Below the pieces are notes generated by a model. The model worked only from the letters and a program-made list of their open reading frames with translations, did not search any database and was not told where the DNA came from. 8,404 bases of DNA from Flavobacteriia bacterium (lineage in GTDB: Bacteria; Bacteroidota; Bacteroidia; Flavobacteriales; Flavobacteriaceae): positions 1-8,404 of the forward strand of contig DAOUPQ010000080.1 of the NCBI GenBank assembly GCA_030626085.1, given 5' to 3'. A program made the position numbers and the translations under genes. Positions 1 to 5,840 of the stretch are shown piece after piece (positions within the stretch are counted from its first letter, which is position 1; each line of letters begins with the position of its first letter).

Positions 1-141
1 ACCACCTTCAATAAAACGTTGTTTTAAAATTTGGTGAAAAGTTTTGTCATCAAGAACAGGTTCAGCTTGTGCGTAAATGCTTTGTGCTGAACTCAATACC
101 ATTAAGCCTGTAATTGTCAGTGTAGTAAATAATTTTTTCAT
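1..141 (-). CDS. exbB: ExbB/TolQ/MotA-family proton channel protein, N-terminal fragment
   Basis: Only the first 47 codons lie in the window; the rest runs off the left edge. Translation from the ATG at 141 gives a Lys-Lys start, a hydrophobic segment (about residues 4-19) and a small-residue region ending SIYAQA near residue 26, which reads as a signal peptide. Residues 35-47 (FHQILKQRFIEGG) resemble the segment just before the first channel helix in ExbB/TolQ-like proteins of Bacteroidota, which have this signal-like N-terminus. ExbB-type proteins use proton motive force in the inner membrane, with ExbD and TonB, to power outer-membrane uptake. The family call rests on a short stretch recognised from memory, and the channel helices are not visible. 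A secreted protein with a similar N-terminus remains possible. Confidence 0.6.
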   Translation of the reverse strand, partial: MKKLFTTLTITGLMVLSSAQSIYAQAEPVLDDKTFHQILKQRFIEGG

Positions 142-180
142 TTTTGTAAATCTTTATATTATAATTTAGTTAACGGGTTA

Positions 181-200
181 AAGATATAAATTTTTATCTT
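181..200. repeat. AT-rich near-palindrome between tRNA-Ser and exbB
   Basis: AAGATA and TATCTT arms (181-186 and 195-200) flank an AT centre. Nine of ten pairs across the 20 bases match. A second small inverted repeat, TTAAC-GG-GTTAA, overlaps it at 170-181. On the minus strand this lies between the tRNA 3' end and the exbB start, so it could help end the tRNA transcript or bind a protein. No T-run follows, so the terminator reading is weak. Confidence 0.25.
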
Positions 201-215
201 ATAAAACACATTCTG

Positions 216-302
216 AGGAGAGAAAGGGATTCGAACCCTTGTTACAATCTCTTATAAACACGCTTTCCAAGCGTGCGCCTTAAGCCGCTCGGCCACCTCT
301 CC
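216..302 (-). tRNA. tRNA-Ser (anticodon GGA)
   Basis: Read on the minus strand from 302. The acceptor arm GGAGAGG pairs with TCTCTCC (one G-T at the bottom). The D arm begins TGGCCGAG. The anticodon stem CACGC/GCGTG closes the loop TTGGAAA, with anticodon GGA reading UCC and UCU. A long class II variable arm folds as TTATA/TGTAA around a 6-base loop. The T arm is AAGGG-TTCGAAT-CCCTT. The long variable arm agrees with serine identity. CCA is not encoded; the bases after the acceptor stem are T then CAG. The discriminator is therefore U73, where bacterial tRNA-Ser normally has G. No clear TAnnTTTG element is visible just upstream (303-385). Confidence 0.95.
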
Positions 303-365
303 TAAAGTGTTTATGATAATTAAGCGGCAAGTAACAAAAAAATATTTGTTTGAAAAAATTAAAGC

Positions 366-390
366 AAAAAAAATTAACATTTTTGTTAAT
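366..390 (-). terminator. Probable Rho-independent terminator of the asparaginase gene
   Basis: On the minus strand, ATTAACA and TGTTAAT form a perfect 7-bp stem with a 4-base loop, followed directly by a run of T (complement of the A-run 366-373). The stem overlaps the stop codon at 386-388. It contains only one G-C pair, so it is weak, but its shape and position fit a terminator that keeps asparaginase transcription out of the tRNA gene. Confidence 0.5.
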
Positions 391-1417
391 AACTCATCTC
401 TCCTCGCAATGGTTTTTCGAATATCGCTTTAAAATCTTTAAACAATATACCTTCTCCCAATAAATATTTCATTTTTGCAATAGCGGATTCTGTAGTAATA
501 TCTTTCCCGCTAATAATGCCAATTTCTTTTAAAATACTACTTGTTTCATAATATCCCAAAAGAACACTTCCATTTATACACTGGGTTACATTTACTATAG
601 GTACCTTATTTTTAATACTCACTTTTAATAAATCTATAAACCATTTATCTGTAGGTGCATTTCCCGATCCATAAGTTTCTAAAATTACACCTCTTAAACC
701 AGTAATATTTAAAATACTTTGTACAACTTGTTTTGTAATTCCAGGAAACAATTTTAAAATCACAATATTATCTTCAATTCTTTTTCTTACAATTAAATTT
801 TTATTAGGATCGGCCTTGTGTAACAAGGATTCATTAAAAGCTAAATGAACACCACTTTCTCCTAAGGGCGGAAAATTATGTGAATGGAATGCGTTAAATT
901 GGCTGGAACTAATTTTTGTGGTGCGATTCGCCCTATACAATTTATACTCAAAATACAAACAAACTTCTACTATTTTAGGTTTATTATTAACTTGAGTACC
1001 TGCAATTTGAATGGCAGTAATCAAATTTTCTTTTGCATCTGTACGCAAATCACCTATAGGTAATTGTGATCCTGTAAAAATTACAGGTTTATTTAAGTTT
1101 TCAAGCATAAAGCTAATAGCTGATGCGGTATATGACATGGTATCAGTACCGCTTAGAATCACAAACCCGTCAAATTTATCATAATTATTTTCAATGATAT
1201 CTACAATTTTAACCCAATATTTTAGACTCATATTTGAAGAATCAATAGGCTTATCAAAAAATTTTGTTTTTATCCGGCAATCCAATAAATTTAGTTCGGG
1301 TATTTTTTCTTTAATTTGATTAAAATTAAATGCTTTCAATGCATTGGTGTGATAATCTTTTACCATACCTATAGTACCCCCGGTATAAATTAAAAGAATA
1401 TTTGGTATATTTGCCAT
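386..1417 (-). CDS. ansA: Type I (cytoplasmic) L-asparaginase
   Basis: Hydrolyses L-asparagine to aspartate and ammonia in the cytoplasm. At 343 residues it has the usual length for the family and no signal peptide, which separates it from periplasmic type II enzymes. The first catalytic threonine is in TGGTIGM (T15). The substrate-binding segment is DSSNM (59-63). The second catalytic motif is GTDTM with T91 and D92, and the catalytic lysine is K168 in NRTTK. The N-terminal catalytic domain is followed by a smaller C-terminal domain containing YGSGNAP (249-255) and VTQC (277-280). At the position I align with E. coli AnsA R240, reported to contact allosteric asparagine, this protein has E247. 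The gene stands alone, divergent from the metallopeptidase gene, with a candidate promoter 15 bases upstream. The ATG at 1417 directly precedes the conserved first strand, and no Shine-Dalgarno sequence is seen. The family call is firm; dependence on allosteric activation is unknown. Confidence 0.93.
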   Translation of the reverse strand: MANIPNILLIYTGGTIGMVKDYHTNALKAFNFNQIKEKIPELNLLDCRIKTKFFDKPIDSSNMSLKYWVKIVDIIENNYDKFDGFVILSGTDTMSYTASAISFMLENLNKPVIFTGSQLPIGDLRTDAKENLITAIQIAGTQVNNKPKIVEVCLYFEYKLYRANRTTKISSSQFNAFHSHNFPPLGESGVHLAFNESLLHKADPNKNLIVRKRIEDNIVILKLFPGITKQVVQSILNITGLRGVILETYGSGNAPTDKWFIDLLKVSIKNKVPIVNVTQCINGSVLLGYYETSSILKEIGIISGKDITTESAIAKMKYLLGEGILFKDFKAIFEKPLRGEMSY

Positions 1418-1431
1418 ATATTTTGCTTTGG

Positions 1432-1459
1432 AAAAGTTAATGTTATAAATTTATTGCAA
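1432..1459 (-). promoter_or_regulatory. Candidate Bacteroidota-type promoter for the asparaginase gene
   Basis: On the minus strand, TTG (1457-1459) is followed after 17 bases by TAACTTTT (1432-1439), one mismatch from the Bacteroidota -7 consensus TAnnTTTG with its -33 TTG. Transcription would begin near 1425, leaving a very short leader before the ATG at 1417. Such AT-rich matches arise easily by chance. Confidence 0.4.
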
Positions 1460-1497
1460 TATTATAAAAACATTTTTAAAATTTAAAAAATAAAAAT

Positions 1498-2175
1498 ATG
1501 TCTGGTGCTTATTTATTAATCTTGATTATTGGTGGAATTGGAATGTTTGTGCAATACCAATTAAAAAGTAAATTTAAACGTTATTCCCGTTTACATTTAC
1601 AAAATGGTTTAAGCGGTAGAGAAATAGCCGAAAAAATGCTGGCAGACAATAATATTAATGATGTAAAAGTAGTTTCTACAAAAGGTTCTTTAACTGATCA
1701 TTACAATCCCAAAACTAAAACTGTAAATCTAAGTGAAGTTGTTTACAACCAACAAAATGCTTCGGCTGCAGCTGTTGCCGCTCATGAATGCGGGCATGCT
1801 GTTCAACATGCAACAGCTTATCCATGGCTTCAATTACGTTCAAAATTGGTTCCAACTGTAGGAATCTCTTCAAAATTAGCTTCATTTTTATTAATTGCAG
1901 GAATATTCACTGTAAATTCTTTTCCTCAACTCTTACTTGCAGGAATCATCTTTTTTGCAGCTACTGTTATTTTTACAATTATAACTTTACCCGTTGAATA
2001 TGACGCCAGTAATAGAGCTTTGGCTTGGCTAGAAAATAAAAATATGCTAACTGATAAAGAGCAGGGAGCTGCTAAGGATGCACTTAAATGGGCTGCTAGA
2101 ACTTACTTAGTAGCTGCATTAAGCTCATTGGTTACATTATTGTATTATTTAAATATTTATAATAGCAGAAGATAA
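1498..2175 (+). CDS. Membrane-bound neutral zinc metallopeptidase (YugP family)
   Basis: A 225-residue membrane protein with the zinc-protease signature HECGH at 96-100 (H96, E97, H100), preceded by the Ala-rich AAAVAA helix. PVEYDAS at 166-172 probably supplies the third zinc ligand and is a hallmark of the YugP/Zn_peptidase_2 family (B. subtilis YugP type). Hydrophobic segments lie near residues 3-20, 120-139, 145-166 and 201-219. A soluble part (about 25-110) carries the active site, including the segment LTDHYNPKTKTVNLSE. The substrate is not known; membrane protein turnover or stress response is a guess. The start at 1498 is followed at once by the first membrane helix. The 80-base gap upstream is shared with the divergent asparaginase gene and contains only a poorly spaced promoter-like pair (TTTG 1427-1430, TAAATTTA 1446-1453). 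The gene ends 3 bases from the stop of the convergent regulator gene. Confidence 0.88.
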   Translation: MSGAYLLILIIGGIGMFVQYQLKSKFKRYSRLHLQNGLSGREIAEKMLADNNINDVKVVSTKGSLTDHYNPKTKTVNLSEVVYNQQNASAAAVAAHECGHAVQHATAYPWLQLRSKLVPTVGISSKLASFLLIAGIFTVNSFPQLLLAGIIFFAATVIFTIITLPVEYDASNRALAWLENKNMLTDKEQGAAKDALKWAARTYLVAALSSLVTLLYYLNIYNSRR

Positions 2176-2180
2176 ATATT
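2152..2180. terminator. Inverted repeat spanning two convergent stop codons, possible bidirectional terminator
   Basis: AATATTTAT (2152-2160) and ATAAATATT (2172-2180) are perfect 9-bp arms around an 11-base loop. They cover the metallopeptidase stop (2173-2175) and part of the regulator stop (2179-2181). TTTTT follows on the plus strand. The stem has no G-C pair, so it would be weak, but no other terminator is visible between these genes. Confidence 0.35.
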
Positions 2181-2646
2181 ATATTTTTAATTGTCTGTCA
2201 ATTTGTTGTTCTAAAGATATAAATGTTTCGGTTCTTGAAACTCCTTTAATGTTTTGAATACTATGATTTAAAACTTGCATTAAATGCTCATTGTCTTTAC
2301 ATAAAATTTTTACTAAAATTGCATAATTTCCTGTAGTATAATGACTCTCAATAACCTCATCAATCTCCTTTAATCTGTTTACTGCTTCTTTATATTTACT
2401 TGAACTATCTAAAAATATTCCTACAAATGCCAGGGTTTTAAAACCCAATACTTTTGGGTTGATAATAAATTTCGAACCTGATATTAATCCTGAAGTTTCT
2501 AACTTACGTAAACGTTGGTGGATTGCAGCACCCGAAATCCCTACCTCTCTAGCTATACTCAAAATAGGTGTTCTGGCATCTTGCATCAAATTTTTTAAAA
2601 TAATTTTATCAATACCATCAATCTTAAAGTCATCTTTTTTCATCAT
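2179..2646 (-). CDS. Lrp/AsnC-family transcriptional regulator
   Basis: A small DNA-binding regulator that responds to an amino acid or related effector. Counting from the second of two adjacent ATGs (2643; 154 residues), a winged helix-turn-helix lies near 10-55, with recognition helix SGAAIHQRLRKLE at 37-49. A RAM/AsnC effector domain follows (about 66-145), with HYTTGNYAILVKI at 101-113 and the C-terminal tail TETFISLEQQIDRQLKI. Length and layout are typical. The reading frame stays open to an ATG at 2688, but that codon lies inside the terminator hairpin of the upstream gene and the added residues (IFISFYFFNVN) look unlike the family, so I place the start at 2646 or 2643. The gene follows accC in the same direction, but the terminator separates them. 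The effector and targets are not visible. Its position near fatty-acid and asparaginase genes allows several guesses and proves none. Confidence 0.9.
   Translation of the reverse strand: MMKKDDFKIDGIDKIILKNLMQDARTPILSIAREVGISGAAIHQRLRKLETSGLISGSKFIINPKVLGFKTLAFVGIFLDSSSKYKEAVNRLKEIDEVIESHYTTGNYAILVKILCKDNEHLMQVLNHSIQNIKGVSRTETFISLEQQIDRQLKI
2433..2460. repeat. Nested palindromes inside the Lrp/AsnC gene
   Basis: GGGTTTTAAAACCC (2433-2446) is a perfect 14-base palindrome. Its right half is shared with a second inverted repeat, AACCCAA (2442-2448) and TTGGGTT (2454-2460), separated by 5 bases. The middle arm could pair with either neighbour but not both at once. The sequence encodes NPKVLGFKTL in the linker before the effector domain, so codon constraint may explain it. 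Confidence 0.4.
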
Positions 2647-2660
2647 TATAATATTTACAT

Positions 2661-2694
2661 TAAAAAAATAAAAGGATATGAAAATCATATCCTT
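2661..2694 (-). terminator. Rho-independent terminator of the fabH-accB-accC operon
   Basis: On the minus strand, AAGGATATGA and TCATATCCTT form a perfect 10-bp stem around a TTT loop, followed by TTATTTTTTTA. It begins 20 bases after the accC stop (2715-2717) and fits a terminator well. It also contains the ATG at 2688, which argues against that codon as the start of the downstream regulator gene. Confidence 0.85.
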
Positions 2695-2714
2695 AAAAAA
2701 GTATGTTGTAATAT

Positions 2715-4064
2715 CTATTCTTCTGGTTTCATCTCAAAATCTTCCATAAATTTTGTAGTATAATTCCCTGCAACATATTCGGGATTATCCATTAGCTGCA
2801 TATGAAAAGGTATGGTTGTTTTTACACCCTCAATGATAAATTCAGACAGAGCTCTTTTCATTTTACTTATAGCTTCTTCACGTGTTTGAGCAGTAACTAT
2901 AAGTTTTGCTATCATTGAATCATAATAAGGTGGTATTATATAACTGTCATAAACATGTGTATCGATTCTTACACCATGACCTCCAGGGGCATGAAATGTG
3001 GTAATTTTTCCTGGCGATGGTCTAAAATTATTAAATGGGTCTTCTGCATTTATTCTACATTCAATAGAATGTTGATTTGGAAAATAATTAATTCCAGTTA
3101 TAGGTATTCCATCTGCAATTTTAATTTGTTCGCGAATCAAATCAAAATTACCCATCACTTGTTCTGTAATTGGATGTTCTACCTGAATACGAGTATTCAT
3201 TTCCATAAAATAAAAAGTCTTGTTCTTATCAACCAAAAATTCTACTGTACCTACTCCTTCATATTTAATGTATTCAGAAGCTTTTATTGCTGCCTCTCCC
3301 ATTTTTTTACGCAATGCATTCGTAATAAAAGGGGACGGCGTTTCTTCTGTAAGTTTTTGATGACGACGTTGTATTGAACAATCTCTTTCTGATAGATGAC
3401 AAGCATTTCCTGTTGAATCTCCAATAATTTGAATCTCAATATGATGTGGTTCTTCAATTAATTTTTCCAAATACATATCATCATTCCCAAAAGCCGCTTT
3501 TGCTTCTGCTCTTGCAGAATCCCATGCCTTTTGCAGATCTTCTGGTTTCCATACCGCTCTCATTCCTTTACCCCCACCTCCTGCTGTTGCTTTTAGCATT
3601 ACAGGATATCCTATTTTTTTTGCAATTTTTTCAGTTTCTGAAAATGATGCTATTATTCCTTCTGAACCAGGGATTGTTGGAACTCCAGCTTCTTTCATAG
3701 TTTTAATTGCCGAAGCTTTATCTCCCATTTTATTGATCATTTCAGCCGAAGCGCCAATAAATTTTATACCATGCTCTTCGCATATTTTAGAAAATCGGGC
3801 ATTTTCTGCCAAAAAACCATAGCCAGGATGTATTGCATCAGCATTAGTAATTTCTGCTGCTGCAATAATATTCGACATTTTTAGATACGAATCATTACTT
3901 GAAGCCGGACCAATACAAACTGCTTCATCTGCAAATTTAACATGTAAACTTTCTTTATCAACAGTTGAATATACTGCCACCGAACTAATACCCATTTCTC
4001 TACAGGTTCTAATTACTCGAAGTGCAATTTCTCCTCTATTGGCAATTAATATTTTTTTAAACAT
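2715..4064 (-). CDS. accC: Acetyl-CoA carboxylase, biotin carboxylase subunit
   Basis: Carboxylates biotin on the carrier protein AccB using ATP and bicarbonate, the first half-reaction in making malonyl-CoA. At 449 residues it is full length. The protein opens with MFKKILIANRGEIALRVIRT and has the PGYGFLAEN segment near 80-88. The ATP-grasp glycine loop GGGGKGMR is at 162-169. ATP and catalytic residues line up with the E. coli enzyme: K116, K158, H208, K237, E275, E288, N290, R292 and E296 (EMNTRIQVEH, 288-297). The C-terminal domain includes ECRINAED (335-342). The frame stays open three codons further to a TTG at 4073, but the ATG at 4064 matches the family N-terminus. It lies 82 bases after accB in the same direction; no separate promoter is evident in the gap. 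The stop is TAG, followed by a strong terminator. AccC-like domains also occur in propionyl-CoA carboxylases, but the accB neighbour supports this call. Confidence 0.95.
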   Translation of the reverse strand: MFKKILIANRGEIALRVIRTCREMGISSVAVYSTVDKESLHVKFADEAVCIGPASSNDSYLKMSNIIAAAEITNADAIHPGYGFLAENARFSKICEEHGIKFIGASAEMINKMGDKASAIKTMKEAGVPTIPGSEGIIASFSETEKIAKKIGYPVMLKATAGGGGKGMRAVWKPEDLQKAWDSARAEAKAAFGNDDMYLEKLIEEPHHIEIQIIGDSTGNACHLSERDCSIQRRHQKLTEETPSPFITNALRKKMGEAAIKASEYIKYEGVGTVEFLVDKNKTFYFMEMNTRIQVEHPITEQVMGNFDLIREQIKIADGIPITGINYFPNQHSIECRINAEDPFNNFRPSPGKITTFHAPGGHGVRIDTHVYDSYIIPPYYDSMIAKLIVTAQTREEAISKMKRALSEFIIEGVKTTIPFHMQLMDNPEYVAGNYTTKFMEDFEMKPEE

Positions 4065-4146
4065 AATTTTCAATAATTATAAATTGATCTAAAACCAAAA
4101 AAATCTATCTTAACAATATAACTAACTATAAATAATTAGATTCTTT

Positions 4147-4632
4147 TTATGAAGGATCTACCAAATATAATGGCTGATCAAATTCAACCGGTGAAGAATC
4201 ATCTACCAGGATCTTTACAATTTTCCCTGATATTTCCGATTCAACTTCATTAAATAATTTCATCGCCTCAATGATACAAACTGTATCCCCTACTTCAACA
4301 TTATCACCAACTTTAATAAATGGCGGTTTGTCTGGAGAAGGTTTGCGATAAAATGTACCGATGATCGGAGATTTTATTTCAATATATGAATTTGCTTCAT
4401 CTGTTTTTTTATTTACAGATTCTGTTTTCTGTTCAGTAGCAGGAATAGCCTGAATCTCAGTTTGTGGTACTACTTGAACTGTTGCTGCAGGAACTTGTTG
4501 AACAATAGAAGTCACTTTTTCTCCTGCACCTGTTTTAATGGTAATTTTAAAATCTTTCATTTCTAATTTTACCTCGTTGGCACCTGATTTTGCAACAAAT
4601 TTAATCAGATTTTGAATCTCTTTTAATTCCAT
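4147..4632 (-). CDS. accB: Acetyl-CoA carboxylase, biotin carboxyl carrier protein
   Basis: Carries biotin, and the carboxyl group on it, between AccC and the carboxyltransferase. It has 161 residues in three parts. An N-terminal region (about 1-35) begins MELKEIQNLIKFVAKSGANE. A flexible Ala/Pro/Val/Gln/Thr-rich linker runs from about 36 to 85. The biotinyl domain (about 86-160) contains IEAMKLFNEVES, with K125 as the expected biotinylated lysine. The site reads AMKL rather than the more common AMKM. The segment SPIIGTFYRKPSPDKPPFIKVGD (88-110) includes the 'thumb' typical of AccB, separating it from simpler biotinyl proteins. The start lies 21 bases after the fabH stop, so fabH, accB and accC are probably one transcript. 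No Shine-Dalgarno sequence is seen. Confidence 0.95.
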   Translation of the reverse strand: MELKEIQNLIKFVAKSGANEVKLEMKDFKITIKTGAGEKVTSIVQQVPAATVQVVPQTEIQAIPATEQKTESVNKKTDEANSYIEIKSPIIGTFYRKPSPDKPPFIKVGDNVEVGDTVCIIEAMKLFNEVESEISGKIVKILVDDSSPVEFDQPLYLVDPS

Positions 4633-4653
4633 AATATTATATTTATTTTGTTT

Positions 4654-5649
4654 CTATGAATTGTATGCCCATTTATAATAAATTGATCCCCAAGAAAATC
4701 CTCCTCCAAAAGTTGAAAATATTATTATATCCCCTTTTTTAAGTTGACTTTCATAATCAGCTAATAATAATGGTAAAGTAGCCGAGGTAGTATTTCCATA
4801 TTTTTGAATATTCATCATTACTTTTGAATCATCTAACTTCATTCTTTTTGCAGTAGATTCAACAATTCGTTTATTTGCCTGATGTGCAGCCAACCAAGCT
4901 ACATCTTCATTGGATAAATTATTTCTATGAATTATTTTTTCACATACATCAGCCATATTAAATATTGCATTTTTAAACACAGATTTACCATCTTGTCTTA
5001 CAAAATGCATTTTATTTTCTACTGTTTCTTTACTTGCCGGAAGAACTGATCCACCAGCCTCAACTTTTAAAAATTGTCTTCCTGAACCATCACTTTTTAA
5101 CAACTCATCTAATAAGCCTAAACCTTCTTCGTTGGGTTCAAATAAAACTGCTCCGGCTCCGTCACCAAATATGATACAAGTTGTTCTGTCAGTGTAATCT
5201 ATCATTGATGAGTTTCTGTCAGCACCAATCAATAATATTTTTTTATATTTTCCGGATTCTATATAACTGGAAGCAACTGACATTCCGTATAAAAAACTGG
5301 AACATGCCGACTCAAGATCAAATGAAAAAGCTTCTGTTGCTCCAATTTCAGAAGCTACAAAAGCTGAGGTTGATGCGGCTTGCATATCTGGAGTTGCAGT
5401 AGCAACAATAATCAGTTCAATTTCTTTAGGATTTAGATTTGTTTTTGATAAAAGATCTTTTGCAGCTTTAATTGCTAAAAATGACGAGCCTTTATTCTCT
5501 CCTTTTAGAATTCTTCTTTCTTTTATTCCGGTTCTTGTTATGATCCATTCATCATTTGTATCCACCATTTTTTCCAACTCTTTGTTAGTTAAAATGTATT
5601 CCGGAACATATTTCCCTACGGCTGTTATTGCTGCAGTAATTTTATTCAT
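4654..5649 (-). CDS. fabH: Beta-ketoacyl-ACP synthase III
   Basis: Condenses an acyl-CoA primer with malonyl-ACP to start fatty-acid chains; in organisms making branched-chain lipids it also sets the primer type. It has 331 residues in two thiolase-fold halves. The catalytic triad is visible: C116 in ESACSSFLYG, H256 in AAHQAN and N286 in YGNTTSA. Other family marks are NDEWIITRTGIKERR (32-46), FGDGAGAVLF (161-170) and FSTFGGGFSWGS (311-322). Primer preference cannot be read from sequence alone. It heads the fabH-accB-accC operon. A strong terminator after rpmF implies its own promoter within 5650-5782. AGAGG (complement of 5658-5662) lies 8 bases before the ATG, a Shine-Dalgarno-like match that the other genes here lack. 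A perfect TTGAT-N4-ATCAA palindrome lies about 90 bases upstream. Confidence 0.95.
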   Translation of the reverse strand: MNKITAAITAVGKYVPEYILTNKELEKMVDTNDEWIITRTGIKERRILKGENKGSSFLAIKAAKDLLSKTNLNPKEIELIIVATATPDMQAASTSAFVASEIGATEAFSFDLESACSSFLYGMSVASSYIESGKYKKILLIGADRNSSMIDYTDRTTCIIFGDGAGAVLFEPNEEGLGLLDELLKSDGSGRQFLKVEAGGSVLPASKETVENKMHFVRQDGKSVFKNAIFNMADVCEKIIHRNNLSNEDVAWLAAHQANKRIVESTAKRMKLDDSKVMMNIQKYGNTTSATLPLLLADYESQLKKGDIIIFSTFGGGFSWGSIYYKWAYNS

Positions 5650-5739
5650 AATTAAAACCTCTAATTGTAATTAAAAAAGAAAATAATATAAAATCAAAAA
5701 ACTTTAAAAAAACAGTTTTCAAAGTAAAGCAATTTATTA

Positions 5740-5753
5740 TTGATATAGATCAA
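5740..5753. promoter_or_regulatory. Fnr/Crp-type palindrome TTGAT-N4-ATCAA upstream of fabH
   Basis: All ten defined bases of the classical Fnr box are present, with spacer ATAG. It lies in the 191-base gap between the rpmF terminator and fabH. About a dozen bases closer to fabH is a TTACTTTG stretch (complement of 5720-5727) resembling the -7 element with one mismatch. If that is the promoter, the palindrome would centre roughly 33-40 bases before the transcription start, where an Fnr/Crp protein could contact RNA polymerase. Bacteroidota have Crp/Fnr-family regulators; whether one acts here is inference. Confidence 0.4.
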
Positions 5754-5782
5754 AAAACACATTTTTTGTCAATTTTTAACAC

Positions 5783-5828
5783 AAAAACATAAAAAAACCC
5801 TCAAAAAAGAGGGTTTTTTTATGTTTTT
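5783..5828. terminator. Rho-independent terminator after rpmF (symmetrical)
   Basis: Two perfectly complementary 20-base arms (5783-5802 and 5809-5828) flank a 6-base A loop on the plus strand. The core is CCCTC/GAGGG flanked by A7 and T7 runs, so it has terminator form on both strands. It begins 12 bases after the rpmF stop on the minus strand, and there is no plus-strand gene nearby for it to serve. It separates the DUF177-rpmF transcript from fabH. Confidence 0.92.
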
Positions 5829-5840
5829 CAAACTTTTTGA

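Noticed and set aside
1788..1997. Open frame in another register within the metallopeptidase gene
   Set aside because: It overlaps the HECGH active-site region of the real gene, and its own translation is Cys/Asn/Phe-rich without similarity to anything known.
2655..2660. ATG-TAA start-stop pair just upstream of the Lrp/AsnC gene on the minus strand
   Set aside because: Start-stop elements can regulate translation, but in a leader this AT-rich one such pair is unremarkable.
2955..3377. Plus-strand open frame opposite accC (140 codons), and another at 3446-3700
   Set aside because: Both lie wholly inside a well-conserved biotin carboxylase gene on the other strand; their translations are low-complexity (Leu/Phe/Ser/Cys-rich) with no family features.
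3504..3519. Inverted repeat TTCTGC-TCTT-GCAGAA inside accC
   Set aside because: A 6-bp stem in a run of alanine and glutamate codons; it is expected by chance and has no T-run or context.
4065..4073. N-terminal extension of accC to a TTG at 4073
   Set aside because: The ATG at 4064 gives the exact family N-terminus (MFKKILIANRGE), so the three extra codons are unlikely to be translated.
5181..5402. Plus-strand open frame opposite fabH
   Set aside because: It covers the fabH region encoding the catalytic cysteine; its translation shows no recognisable domain.
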